Assembly (NCBI RefSeq): GCF_000711875.1
Contig: NZ_JONM01000032.1
Coordinates: 1 to 32,264, forward strand
Direction of reading: 5' to 3'
Source: Andreprevotia chitinilytica DSM 18519
GTDB lineage: Bacteria > Pseudomonadota > Gammaproteobacteria > Burkholderiales > Chitinibacteraceae
DNA: 32,264 nucleotides
The notes under the pieces were generated by a model. It saw only the letters and a list, made by a program, of their open reading frames with translations. It was not told the origin of the DNA and ran no database searches. Numbering within the stretch: position 1 is the stretch's first letter; each line of letters starts with the position of its first letter. The position numbers and the translations under genes are program-made. Positions 8,272 to 16,309 of the stretch are shown piece after piece.

Positions 8272-9024
8272 ATGGATAGACGTCAAATCTTGCGAGGCGC
8301 TTTGGCTTTGACCGGGGGCTATCTGTTACCGGCACAAGCAATGGTGCCACCGCGTATACGCATGGGGTATTTCGAAAATTATCCGCCATTCAGTTTTCAT
8401 GTCCCGAATGGCGCCATGTACGGTGCATTGATTGATGGCGTTGAATTGGTCGGGCATGGCGCGGGCTTCACGTTTAGCCATCACGGCTTTCCTTGGGCGC
8501 GCGCCCAGGCGATGGTGGAGGGCGGGGAGCTGGACGGTTTTTGCACCACGATCACCAAGGCGCGCCAGGCTTATGCCGAGTTCTGCCCGACACCGATCGT
8601 GAGCGTCCGGTTCGGTATTTACCATCGAGCCGATGACCCTCGACCGCTCAATATCCATTCGATCGCAGATATGCGGGCATTCAGGCAAGGCAATTTTATC
8701 GGCGCCGGTTATCCGAAAGAGCATCTTGAGCCCGATCATATCCAATGGGTCAAAGATGAAGAAACGGTACTCCGCATGATCGATGCCGATCACCTGGATA
8801 TTTATATCGAGGGCGAGATCACCACCGGTCGCAAATTGCTGCAGATGGGCCTGGCAAAACGTTTTACCTTCACGCCCGCGCCATTCTTGCCCCCGGTTAA
8901 TTTTTGCTTTGGGTTACGGCATTCCTTTCCGGATGTCAGCGCGATTGTCGCAAAAATGGAAATTGCGGCGCAGGCGGCAAAGAAATCGGGTGAGCTGGAT
9001 GCGATTCTTGCCAGGTTTCGCTGA
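8272..9024 (+). CDS. Periplasmic solute-binding protein, family 3 (amino-acid-type)
   Basis: A 250-residue exported protein of the family-3 extracellular solute-binding fold. The start is the ATG at 8272, with a strong GGAGGGAG ribosome site a few bases upstream, followed by a typical signal peptide (MDRRQILRGALALTGG ... AQA, cleavage about residue 23). The mature part begins IRMGYFENYPPFSF, the usual first strand of this family, and continues through FCTTITKARQAYAEFC and NIHSIADMRAF to a C-terminal helix (SGELDAILARFR) common to these proteins. No ABC permease or ATPase genes are adjacent, so it is an orphan: it may serve a distant transporter or act as a sensor-type binding protein. The ligand is unknown. 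Confidence 0.82.
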   Translation: MDRRQILRGALALTGGYLLPAQAMVPPRIRMGYFENYPPFSFHVPNGAMYGALIDGVELVGHGAGFTFSHHGFPWARAQAMVEGGELDGFCTTITKARQAYAEFCPTPIVSVRFGIYHRADDPRPLNIHSIADMRAFRQGNFIGAGYPKEHLEPDHIQWVKDEETVLRMIDADHLDIYIEGEITTGRKLLQMGLAKRFTFTPAPFLPPVNFCFGLRHSFPDVSAIVAKMEIAAQAAKKSGELDAILARFR

Positions 9025-9037
9025 ATGGTGAGAGGGC

Positions 9038-9055
9038 GTGCTGCATTTTCAGCAC
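9038..9055. terminator. Hairpin after solute-binding protein gene
   Basis: GTGCTG-CATTTT-CAGCAC, extendable by a GGGC / GCCC pair outside it, lies 14 bp after the stop codon. No T-run follows, so intrinsic termination is not certain; it may instead stabilise the mRNA end. Confidence 0.4.
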
Positions 9056-9103
9056 ATATCGCCCGGCCTATCTTGCCATTGCCCATCCTTCCCCATGCCG
9101 GGA

Positions 9104-9430
9104 TCAGCTCACCAGCCATGACTGGTGGACATCCTCGGGCGAGGCCCATTTGTTGTTCACGGCCTGCAGCGTCCAGTGATAACTGAATTTGAGCGGATCG
9201 GTGCCACGCGACCAATCGCGGTTGCAGGTCATGCAGCGGTAGTGCGCATAGTCGATGCCGGCTTCGTTATGGTTCGCCATGGCCGGCTGCAGATGTGCAT
9301 GCGGCTGCTTGGCGTCCGGGTTTTGCAGCAGCGCCAGACAATCGGCGCACAGGCTGCGGCGCATCAATTGTTGCGTCATGGCGATGGCGGCACGCCGCGC
9401 TGGAGAGAGGTGTTTGGCGTTGGGTTGCAT
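9104..9430 (-). CDS. Small four-cysteine (putative zinc ribbon) protein, unknown function
   Basis: A 108-residue protein that I do not recognise. It has two CXXC knuckles, LCADC about a third of the way in and YRCMTCNRDW in the second half, spaced about 40 residues apart, a layout consistent with one structural zinc site. The ATG at 9430 is preceded at good distance by AAGGAGAAA, a clear ribosome site; the longer open frame upstream lacks support. The N-terminus is basic (LSPARRAA) and no membrane segment or signal peptide is evident, so it is probably cytosolic. It is convergent with the solute-binding protein gene and stands alone. No function is proposed. Confidence 0.65.
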   Translation of the reverse strand: MQPNAKHLSPARRAAIAMTQQLMRRSLCADCLALLQNPDAKQPHAHLQPAMANHNEAGIDYAHYRCMTCNRDWSRGTDPLKFSYHWTLQAVNNKWASPEDVHQSWLVS

Positions 9431-9780
9431 GGCTGTTTCTCCTTGCTGATGTAATGGGAAGTTCTGCCATTTCAGCGTACCGGGTGCCGTTGTCAGCTTG
9501 CGTCGGATGCAAATGGAATATTGCGTAGGAATCCTCCCACGCCGAATCTCACCCCCTTCAAACATCCCCAAAACCCGTCATGTAGGACGGCACTGACAAG
9601 GAAACCGGGCAGAGCACGACAGTATTGCCGGCCGGTTCGTGGATACATTGGTGCCATGTCTTGCCGGGGCAGGGTGGTGGCGTGGTTTTCTTGCCGGTGC
9701 ACTCCACGGCCCCCGTTCAAATCCGGATTCAATTCCAGACGCCATGCCGGACTCAAGCGCCGGATACAGGAGAAACGATC
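9431..9780. other. 350 bp intergenic region upstream of entericidin gene
   Basis: A divergent promoter region between the four-Cys protein and the entericidin-like lipoprotein. Some open frames cross it but have no recognisable content. No clear promoter motif or RNA structure was identified. Confidence 0.4.
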
Positions 9781-9915
9781 ATGAAACGCATCAGCTTGCT
9801 GGCGATCTTGCTGGCCACCCTCGCCGTGACCGGTTGCAACACCATGAAAGGGTTCGGACAAGACCTGCAAAAAGGCGGCGAGAAAATTGAAAACAGCGCT
9901 GAGCGGCATAGTTGA
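9781..9915 (+). CDS. Entericidin EcnA/B-family small lipoprotein
   Basis: A 44-residue lipoprotein. It has a basic N-terminus (MKRIS), a hydrophobic core, and a lipobox LAVTGC whose Cys (about residue 19) would be lipidated after signal peptidase II cleavage. The mature part is NTMKGFGQDLQKGGEKIENSA, the signature of entericidin A/B proteins. These are membrane-associated peptides linked in E. coli to stationary-phase or stress-induced lysis, with EcnA as antidote to EcnB; many proteobacteria carry a single copy like this one. The ATG at 9781 is preceded by AGGAGAAACG, a good ribosome site. The longer open frame that starts upstream is not supported. Envelope-stress control is known for the family but not shown here. 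Confidence 0.9.
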   Translation: MKRISLLAILLATLAVTGCNTMKGFGQDLQKGGEKIENSAERHS

Positions 9916-10106
9916 TTACAGCTGCCGAGGGAGCCGGAATCCCAGCCGCATCATCTGGCGAAGATTGGCGCGTATCTGTCGGAGGAATGGCATTTCGCGC
10001 TGGATATGCCCCGAGCTGAGACGTTGGATCGGCTCGGCGCACCGCGAACCGTGAATCGGATGACGGATCGGCGTGAGCACGGGACTACGGTTGCGGAGCG
10101 CCGACT

Positions 10107-10189
10107 ATCCCCTCTCCCTCACCCCCGACCCCTCTCCCACTTTCCCTGAACAAGGCTAAAAGCCTTGCACGGGATGTGAGAGGGGAGAT
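10107..10189. repeat. Inverted intergenic repeat with internal hairpin
   Basis: ATCCCCTCTCCCTCAC (10107-10122) is nearly complementary to GTGAGAGGGGAGAT (10176-10189). Between them lies a perfect AAGGCT-AAA-AGCCTT hairpin (10152-10166). C/T-rich arms like these are typical of dispersed short palindromic repeats in proteobacteria. The element sits between the entericidin gene and the convergent AbiTii gene, so it may also end transcription. Confidence 0.55.
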
Positions 10190-10198
10190 AGAGCCCGC

Positions 10199-10918
10199 TC
10201 AGGCGAACTGGCGTTTCCGGATGAGTGCCGCGTAGTTGTCCAAACCATCCCGCTGCGCAACCCCTTTGTGCAGCACATGACTCGGCAACTGGTATTCCGC
10301 TTCGTCCAGCACCAGCAGCAAGCGATGCCGCACGGCGTCGAGCAAGGTGCGGATTGCGCTGCCTGGCATGCGGGTCCAGCCGCCGACGCAATTGAGCGTC
10401 TGAATGAATGCCGGGTAGTTGATCTCGCCGACAAAGCGCGTCGGCCAGCTTTCCTTGGTGTCGTTGTCGCTATAGCGGCTGGGCAGGAAGGACAGGTAAT
10501 CCCGCACTGCGTTGCGGAAATGGCATTGGCCAATGTCTTGCCTGGTGCGTGCGGGCACGAATTGCAGCGGCACCAGCACGCAATCAGGGTCGATGTGCAA
10601 GTCGAAATGCTCGCCGCTGTGAGGGTCGGTGGTTGGGGGCACGGCGACTTTGCGGTAGCTGGGGAGCGCTTGCGATGACGGGTAGCCGTTGAGTTCGTAT
10701 TCCAGCCAGCGGCTGGTGGCCAGGGCGTTGCGTCGGTGGGTGTGTTCCAGCGTGCGGCTCAACAGGCTGGCCAGATCGGCCTGGTCGTTGAGCAGATCGT
10801 TGCGGATGGATTGGATGGTCGTTTCGATATCGCTCTGGTCATTGGGCGCCTGGGGTTTGTCCGGGAGGCGGGGGCCGAGCCCGGCAATGGGGGGAACAGC
10901 TTTGTGGGTGGTGCGCAT
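10199..10918 (-). CDS. AbiTii-domain protein (abortive-infection associated), orphan
   Basis: A 239-residue protein. After a ~28-residue proline-rich, probably disordered start, residues ~30-95 match the AbiTii domain: IRNDLLNDQADLASLLSRTL, then SRWLEYELNGYPSSQALPSYR. The pattern of helix, D-LL-D, ELNGYP and LP-YR is distinctive for AbiTii proteins, which are linked to phage abortive infection and often found in toxin-like or defence contexts. The C-terminal ~100 residues include WTRMPGSAIRTLLDAVRHRLL and are of unknown function, though similar tails occur in other AbiTii proteins. No defence gene is adjacent: it lies alone, 280 bp after the entericidin gene and convergent to it. The domain call comes from pattern memory; function in defence is inference. 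Confidence 0.7.
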   Translation of the reverse strand: MRTTHKAVPPIAGLGPRLPDKPQAPNDQSDIETTIQSIRNDLLNDQADLASLLSRTLEHTHRRNALATSRWLEYELNGYPSSQALPSYRKVAVPPTTDPHSGEHFDLHIDPDCVLVPLQFVPARTRQDIGQCHFRNAVRDYLSFLPSRYSDNDTKESWPTRFVGEINYPAFIQTLNCVGGWTRMPGSAIRTLLDAVRHRLLLVLDEAEYQLPSHVLHKGVAQRDGLDNYAALIRKRQFA

Positions 10919-11247
10919 GGCATGCCTCTTCAGATCTTCGGAGTAGACGAAAAATGCTGCGTTGGCCTCAGCCGCGTGGTGATCAAAATGCGGAGAGCGC
11001 GGACTTACATCCTATGCGTAAGGTCGTTGCCTTACTGTCGGTGCAGCGCGCACTGTTTGTAGGAGAAACCCTGAAAACGCGTCGAGCCACGCTGTCGTTT
11101 TCCAGCATGCGGCGGGTTACGCCGTTGCCGGCTAACCCGCCCTACGAGTGGTGGAGCGGTGTCGAGGGAGTGTGAACCGTAGCCCGGACGGCTTGCCGGC
11201 CGGGGCTGCGATGCCGGCAAATTCCGTACCGCAACGAATGGCAGCAC
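10919..11247. other. 329 bp intergenic region containing a palindromic repeat
   Basis: The gap between the AbiTii gene and the histidine kinase gene (both leftward) contains no credible gene. It holds a GGCGGGTTA ... TAACCCGCC inverted repeat (11111-11141, listed separately) and a further GC-rich segment (near 11190-11220) with GCCGG motifs. Confidence 0.45.
11111..11141. repeat. GGCGGGTTA / TAACCCGCC intergenic palindrome
   Basis: GGCGGGTTA (11111-11119) and TAACCCGCC (11133-11141) are perfect 9-bp arms around a GC-rich 13-nt centre, followed by CTACGA. This form, a GGGCGGGTTA-type palindrome, is a widespread dispersed intergenic repeat in proteobacteria and has no known coding role. Confidence 0.65.
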
Positions 11248-12672
11248 CTAGGGAATTGCCACCGACGGCGGCGTTTCCTTGCCCGGCCGGCTGGGCAACA
11301 AGGCCAGCGTGAACAGTCCTTCACCCGGCCGGCTGGTGAAGTTGATCTTGCCACCAATGGCGTTGACGCGATAACGGATGCCTTGCAGGCCGTGCGTATT
11401 GGCGGGCAGGGCATCCAGATCGACGCCGACGCCGTTGTCTTCGATTTCCAGCTTCAGGTGTTCGTGATCGATCAACAGGCTGATGCTGAGTTTCGATGCC
11501 TTGGCGTACTTGGCCGCGTTGTTCAGGGTTTCCTGCACGATGCGGTAGGTGATCAGCGCCAGCAGGTCGTTGACCTGCACATCGTCATCCGGCAGCGTGA
11601 GCGTGAGTGCCCAACCGCAACGTTGCGCGGCCTCTTCGGCCAGGGAGCGGATCGAGGCGACCAGCCCGAAGCTGGCGAGCAGCGATGGATGCAGCTCCTG
11701 CACGATGCGCCGCTTGAACTGAATACCCTGATCCAGATTGATCAGCGTGCGCTTCAGTTTCTCGCTGACTTCCGGGTGGCTGTTGCGAATCTCCCGCTGC
11801 ACCCAGGACACGTCCATCTTGGTCGCGGTCAGGATCGAGCCGAGTTCGTCGTGCAATTCGCGGGCGAGCTTGGCTTGCTCGCGCTCGATGCCCAACTGAT
11901 ATTCCATGGCGACGTCTTGCAGCGCCTGCGTTTGCCGCAGCACCTTGCCGTGCAGTTCGTGATGGCGACCGGCAATCGCCTTGGCCTGCCGATAACGGCG
12001 CGCAATCTGGCCGGACAACATCAACACCAGCCAGATTTCCAGCACCAGCAGGATGCCCCACAGATAGAAGCTGGTGGTTCGCACCACCGCCTGCACCTTG
12101 GCGCGTTGTTCCAGTTGGGCATTCCAGTCCAGTGTTTCTTCGTGGAGCAGGGCGGTGATATGGCGTTCGATCTGGCTCGCGAGTTCAAAGCCACGGTTGG
12201 TATTGAGCAGCTCGCGGGCGCGTTCCAGCTTGCCTTCGCGTGCGTAGCCCACGCTGATGTCCATTTCGGACAACTTTTCGCCGAGCTGCAGCGATAGTTG
12301 TTGCACCTGTTTGCTGCTGCGCGAGTCTGGCGCATCCAGCACCTTGTTGTAGCGTTCGAGCAAGGCGGCGCTGAGCTGGCTGATGCGTGGGCGTACCAGG
12401 TCGTAGCTCATCTGGTATTGCAATTCGCCGTTGACCAGAAAGCCGCGTTGCGATGATTCGGCGTTGAGGATCAGGTTCTGCAGATCGCGCAGCGCGAGCA
12501 CGCGCTCCCGCGTGGCGGCAATTCTGTTGTTGTACGACGTGGTCGTTGCCAGCCAGTAGTCGGACAGCAACGCCGCGATCAGCGGAAGCAACAGGCACAG
12601 CAGCACGCAGAGCCGTATTTTCCAGCCCGCGGAGAGGATGGCTTCTTGCAGGTTTCGCAGCAATTTCTTCAT
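11248..12672 (-). CDS. Membrane sensor histidine kinase with CHASE3 domain (HisKA_3 / NarL-partner type)
   Basis: A 474-residue sensor kinase. A first membrane helix (about 20-42) is followed by a periplasmic helical CHASE3-type domain (about 43-195, with LQNLILNAESSQRGFLVNGE, a characteristic CHASE3 stretch). A second membrane helix (about 201-221) comes next, then a coiled linker. The phosphoacceptor is His274 in KLARELHDELGSILTATK, the HisKA_3 form that pairs with LuxR/NarL-type regulators. The ATP-binding domain follows, with the N-box (IVQETLNNAAKYAKA), DNGVGVD and a GLQGIRYRV lid region. It is divergent from, and should phosphorylate, the LuxR-type response regulator 376 bp away. The signal is unknown. 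It is complete, with no missing catalytic residue seen. Confidence 0.92.
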   Translation of the reverse strand: MKKLLRNLQEAILSAGWKIRLCVLLCLLLPLIAALLSDYWLATTTSYNNRIAATRERVLALRDLQNLILNAESSQRGFLVNGELQYQMSYDLVRPRISQLSAALLERYNKVLDAPDSRSSKQVQQLSLQLGEKLSEMDISVGYAREGKLERARELLNTNRGFELASQIERHITALLHEETLDWNAQLEQRAKVQAVVRTTSFYLWGILLVLEIWLVLMLSGQIARRYRQAKAIAGRHHELHGKVLRQTQALQDVAMEYQLGIEREQAKLARELHDELGSILTATKMDVSWVQREIRNSHPEVSEKLKRTLINLDQGIQFKRRIVQELHPSLLASFGLVASIRSLAEEAAQRCGWALTLTLPDDDVQVNDLLALITYRIVQETLNNAAKYAKASKLSISLLIDHEHLKLEIEDNGVGVDLDALPANTHGLQGIRYRVNAIGGKINFTSRPGEGLFTLALLPSRPGKETPPSVAIP

Positions 12673-13048
12673 TGCCCAAGCCTAAGAAGGTTCGCAATTA
12701 ACCCAACGCAGATTAACGGGACGGCGATGACGTATCCGCCGGTCATCGGTTGGATGTGCCGTAGGCGTCGTCCTACAACGAGTTCAGCGGCGTCCTTATC
12801 CTGGCGGCATGTCCTGCCGTTTACAATGAAAACCATCACTGGCGAATACGGCAAGCTGAGGGTAGGGCGCTTGGCGGATGTGCGCCACTTGGCGCGTAAA
12901 TGACTGATGGCGCGCGTTTATTTTTTGATAATACCTGCGCGTTACGACGGTGATGTATCGGTCATGGCGTGGCAGACAATCGGTGCGGGGCAATATGGCT
13001 CCGATCCAATCTGAGGCAGCAGGCGATGCAATCGCCGCTGGAAACATC
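12673..13048. promoter_or_regulatory. Divergent promoter region of the two-component pair
   Basis: 376 bp separate the start of the kinase gene (minus) from that of the response regulator gene (plus), with no credible gene inside. Promoters for both must lie here. I could not assign -10/-35 boxes or an operator with confidence. Confidence 0.45.
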
Positions 13049-13699
13049 ATGGTCAATGGCGTGATGAAGAAGCGGGTTCTGTTGGTGGATGATCACGGCA
13101 TCGTCCGTTCCGGATTGCGCGCGCTGATCGAACAAGAGCCCGACATCGCGGTCACTGGCGAGGCCGGCACCGGGGTCGAAGCCATCGCGCTGGTGCGCAA
13201 GGAAGACTTCGATATCGTGCTGCTGGATATCGCCATGCCGGACAAGGATGGCGTCGATACCCTGCGCGACCTGCGGCGGCTCAAACCGGAACTGCCGGTG
13301 CTGATTCTCAGCGGCTATGCCGAAGAACTTTACGCCACCAACCTGATTCGCTCGGGCTGCCGTGGTTATCTATCCAAAGACGCGGACCCGGATGAAATCA
13401 TCAAGGCGATCCGCACCATCTGCAACGGGCGGCGCTATGTATCGGCGGAGCTGGCCGATCTGCTGGCGACCCAGCTCACCAAGCCTACCGATAAACAAGT
13501 GCACGAAACGCTATCGCAGCGCGAGTTCCAGGTGTTCTACAAGCTGGCTGGCGGCAAATCGCCCACTGAAATCGCCAATGAATTGTTCCTGAGTGTGAAG
13601 ACCGTCAGCACTTATCGGGCACGGGTGCTGGAAAAAATGAATCTGAAATCCAATGCCGATCTGACGTATTACGCCATCAAGAATGAACTCATCAATTGA
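13049..13699 (+). CDS. LuxR/NarL-type response regulator
   Basis: A 216-residue two-domain regulator. Residues 7-125 form the receiver: VLLVDDHGIVRSGL with acidic pocket, phosphoacceptor Asp60 in IVLLDIAMPDKDG, switch Ser/Lys in LILSGYAEE and GYLSKDA. Residues ~148-212 are a LuxR-type HTH (LSQREFQVFYKLAGGKSPTEIANELFL...). It should bind DNA after phosphorylation by the divergent CHASE3 kinase. Start choice is uncertain: ATG at 13049 has a weak GGAAA before it, and ATG at 13064 would begin right at the receiver. The longer open frame from 12950 adds non-domain residues and was not used. It is followed after 82 bp by a stand-alone receiver gene on the same strand, which may share the transcript. 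Confidence 0.93.
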   Translation: MVNGVMKKRVLLVDDHGIVRSGLRALIEQEPDIAVTGEAGTGVEAIALVRKEDFDIVLLDIAMPDKDGVDTLRDLRRLKPELPVLILSGYAEELYATNLIRSGCRGYLSKDADPDEIIKAIRTICNGRRYVSAELADLLATQLTKPTDKQVHETLSQREFQVFYKLAGGKSPTEIANELFLSVKTVSTYRARVLEKMNLKSNADLTYYAIKNELIN

Positions 13700-13781
13700 A
13701 CATCAATTGAATGAATGTTGAGTGAATTGAATAAACCCGGCAGGCGACGTGGTTGCAATTACGCAACCGCATGGGGGATAT

Positions 13782-14201
13782 ATGGATGCCGCTCAATCGG
13801 TGCCGCTTGGCAATACCGTGAAAACGCTGCTGGTCGAGGATTCCAGCCTGATACGCGAAGCCTTGATGGCGGCGCTGGGGCACACGACCAATGTGGAGTT
13901 CGCGGCCATTGCCGCCACGGCACGCGATGCCATTACGGCGCTGCAAAAGCAGCAATTCGACCTGGCCGTGATCGACCTGGAGTTGCTGGAAGGCACCGGA
14001 TTCGAAGTCCTCGCCTATATCACCCAAGCCGTCGCGCAGCCCCCCGTGCGCATGGTGCTGACCAATCATGCTTTTCCGCTCTATGAGCGACGGGCTCGTG
14101 CGCTGGGCGTCGATTTCTTTTTTGATAAATCCATGCATTTTGAAGAGGCCATCCAGGCCATCGAAAACATGGCGCATGGTGATCTGCCACTACAAGGTTG
14201 A
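13782..14201 (+). CDS. Stand-alone receiver-domain protein (single-domain response regulator)
   Basis: A 139-residue protein with only a receiver domain: KTLLVEDSSLIREAL at the N-terminus, phosphoacceptor Asp65 in LAVIDLELLEGTGFEVL, switch Thr in VRMVLTNHAFP, and Lys in FFFDKSMHFEEA. All phosphotransfer residues are present. There is no output domain, so it probably works by protein contact or as a phosphate sink, like CheY/Spo0F-type proteins. The ATG at 13782 is preceded by GGGGGATAT, giving a reasonable ribosome site; an upstream GTG at 13749 in the same frame is less likely. It follows the LuxR-type regulator and the CHASE3 kinase, so a three-part phosphorelay or a modulator of the pair is plausible but unproven. 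Confidence 0.85.
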   Translation: MDAAQSVPLGNTVKTLLVEDSSLIREALMAALGHTTNVEFAAIAATARDAITALQKQQFDLAVIDLELLEGTGFEVLAYITQAVAQPPVRMVLTNHAFPLYERRARALGVDFFFDKSMHFEEAIQAIENMAHGDLPLQG

Positions 14202-14204
14202 GCG

Positions 14205-14226
14205 CGGATCGCTTTCGGATCGCTTT
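14205..14226 (+). repeat. 11-bp perfect tandem duplication
   Basis: CGGATCGCTTT occurs twice back to back, 4 bp after the stop codon of the stand-alone receiver gene. It is a direct repeat, not a hairpin, and is probably a small slippage duplication. Confidence 0.7.
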
Positions 14227-14362
14227 AGTAGTGGGTATGGCTAAGTCATTACCAAAACGGGCCGCCGGCCCAGGTATCGCGTCGAACTGACGCTACGTGT
14301 TGCCAACGTCCGGCCAAGCCCAGGTGTTGGCTGCGGGATGTAGCATCGGATCAAGGCGATAT

Positions 14363-16309
14363 ATGGGAAGCAAAACCCGGAAAGCCGCAATTTGGCTGCT
14401 GGCACTGACCACGCTGACCACCTTGCTGATCGCAGTGGCGGTGCACCTGTTTGAGTGGAACATGCTGCGCGGCATGATCGGCCAGCGTGTCAGTCAGTCC
14501 ATCGGCCGACCGTTTGCCATCAATGGCGATGTGCAGGTGCATTGGTCCGCCCAACCCACCATCACGGCGGATCGCCTGTCGTTCGGCAATGCCCCGTGGA
14601 GCAAGACGCCGACGATGGCGCAACTGGATCGCCTCACGATCCGGGTCAACCCGCGCGCACTGCTCCATTGCCAGTTGGAGTTGCCCAGTGTGGTGTTGTC
14701 CCACCTTGATCTGTTGCTGGAAAAAAACGCTGCTGGTGCAAAGAACTGGGCGCTCGGTTCGCCATCCGCCACGCAAAAGGCGGGCCCGCTGCCGCTGCCG
14801 GAATGGCTCAAGCTGGGACTAGTCAATATCGAGGAAGGATCGGTGCGCTATGTCGACCCCACTGAATCGACCGACATTACCGCGCATGTTGCGACCCGGC
14901 ACGGCATTGAAGGGCGCGATGCCGTCATGGCGGTGGACGCCAGCGGGCGCTACCGCAATATGGGCCTGCACGTGGCCGGTAGCGGCGGGGCGCTGCTGGC
15001 ATTGCGTGATGCCAAGCTGCCGTATCCTATTGATCTAAAGGGTGAGATCGCCGAAACCCGCTTCAGCGCCAAAGGCACGGTCACTGATCTGAACCAGCTT
15101 GCCGGCCTGGATCTGGATTTCTCCTTGTCCGGCCATAATCTGGCGCAGCTCTATCCCATTCTGAAGCTGCCATTCCCGCCCTCCGCGCCTTATCAGGTCG
15201 CCGGTAGCCTGCAGCATGAAAACAAGCGCTGGGCCTTCCACGATTTCTCCGGCAAGGTGGGCCGAAGCGATATGGCCGGGTATTTCTCGGTCGATCTGGC
15301 GCAAAAGCCCAAATACATCCAGGCCGATCTCACTTCCAAACAGCTTGATCTGAAGGATTTGTCCGGCTTCATCGGTGCCCGGCAGGAAAGCGGGGCACCC
15401 ATCCAGCTGGCTGGAGACCGCATTCTGCCGCAGCGTGAGTTCGACTTTGGCAAGCTGAGCAGCGCCAATGCCGATGTCCGGTTGCGGGGCCTCAGTATCC
15501 TGAATGCCTCCGCCACATGGCCACTCGATGATCTCGTCGCCAATCTCAGGCTGCGCGATGGTCGGCTGCAGCTCGATCCGCTCAATGTCGGCGTCGCAGG
15601 CGGCCAGTTCATCAGCCGTTTGCAGATGGACAGCACCACCAACCCGATCAAGAGTCAGTTGACCATTTCGGCCAGCAAGCTGCGGCTAGAGCGGCTGTTG
15701 CCGGCCTTGGGCAAGAACAAGAAGGTCAACGCCGGTGTGGTGGGCGGGCAGGCCAAGCTGGTTACCTACGGCAACTCGATCGCAAAAATGCTGGCCTCGG
15801 CCGACGGGAACCTATCCGTCATCATGAACGGCGGCGAAATCAGCAAATTGCTGCTGCGCCTGTCCAACCTGGATATCGCCAACCTGATCCCGATCCTGCT
15901 GGCCGGCGACAAACCGGTGCCGATCCGTTGCCTGGTCGCCGATATGCATATGAGCAACGGGAACGCCAAGGTACGCACGCTGATTCTGGATACCGACAAG
16001 CAGGTCATCGTCGGGGATGGCAACATCGACTTCCGTGGCGAGCGGCTCAATCTGGTGCTCAAGGTGCACCCGAAGGACAACAGCCTGGTTGCCCTGCGCG
16101 GCCCGATTCTGGTGACCGGTTCATTCAAGCAACCCGAGGTCAAACCGCAACTGGGGCAAGCCACCGGCAGGACCGTACTCGCCGTCGCGTTGGGCCTGGT
16201 TGCGCCACCGCTGGCCTTGTTGCCACTGGTTGAATTCGGCGGCGCACCCGACACGCCTTGCCGGCAGCTGATCAAGCGCGCGGATACACATGCTCAGGGC
16301 ACGCGCTGA
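14363..16309 (+). CDS. AsmA-family envelope protein
   Basis: A 648-residue protein anchored by one N-terminal membrane helix (KAAIWLLALTTLTTLLIAV). The rest is a long beta-rich periplasmic body with AsmA features: GQRVSQSIGRPFAINGDVQVHW near the start, a pattern of repeating strands, and a C-terminal AsmA-like segment (ISKLLLRLSNLDIANLIPIL, VGDGNIDFRGERLNLVLKVHPKD, LRGPILVTGSFKQPEVKPQL). AsmA proteins belong to a group related to VPS13-like lipid bridges and are thought to move or balance phospholipids at the outer membrane. The ATG at 14363, with AAGGCGA before it, begins just before the membrane helix; the longer open frame from 14297 was not used. Its 3' end overlaps the convergent MFS gene by 16 bp. 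Confidence 0.9.
   Translation: MGSKTRKAAIWLLALTTLTTLLIAVAVHLFEWNMLRGMIGQRVSQSIGRPFAINGDVQVHWSAQPTITADRLSFGNAPWSKTPTMAQLDRLTIRVNPRALLHCQLELPSVVLSHLDLLLEKNAAGAKNWALGSPSATQKAGPLPLPEWLKLGLVNIEEGSVRYVDPTESTDITAHVATRHGIEGRDAVMAVDASGRYRNMGLHVAGSGGALLALRDAKLPYPIDLKGEIAETRFSAKGTVTDLNQLAGLDLDFSLSGHNLAQLYPILKLPFPPSAPYQVAGSLQHENKRWAFHDFSGKVGRSDMAGYFSVDLAQKPKYIQADLTSKQLDLKDLSGFIGARQESGAPIQLAGDRILPQREFDFGKLSSANADVRLRGLSILNASATWPLDDLVANLRLRDGRLQLDPLNVGVAGGQFISRLQMDSTTNPIKSQLTISASKLRLERLLPALGKNKKVNAGVVGGQAKLVTYGNSIAKMLASADGNLSVIMNGGEISKLLLRLSNLDIANLIPILLAGDKPVPIRCLVADMHMSNGNAKVRTLILDTDKQVIVGDGNIDFRGERLNLVLKVHPKDNSLVALRGPILVTGSFKQPEVKPQLGQATGRTVLAVALGLVAPPLALLPLVEFGGAPDTPCRQLIKRADTHAQGTR

Noticed and set aside
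11383-12297. 304-codon plus-strand open frame inside the histidine kinase gene
   Set aside because: Antisense to a kinase with all conserved boxes; its composition (Gln/His-rich) is typical of a shadow frame.
14205-14226. Terminator after the stand-alone receiver gene
   Set aside because: The sequence is a tandem direct repeat, not an inverted repeat, so it does not form a stem.
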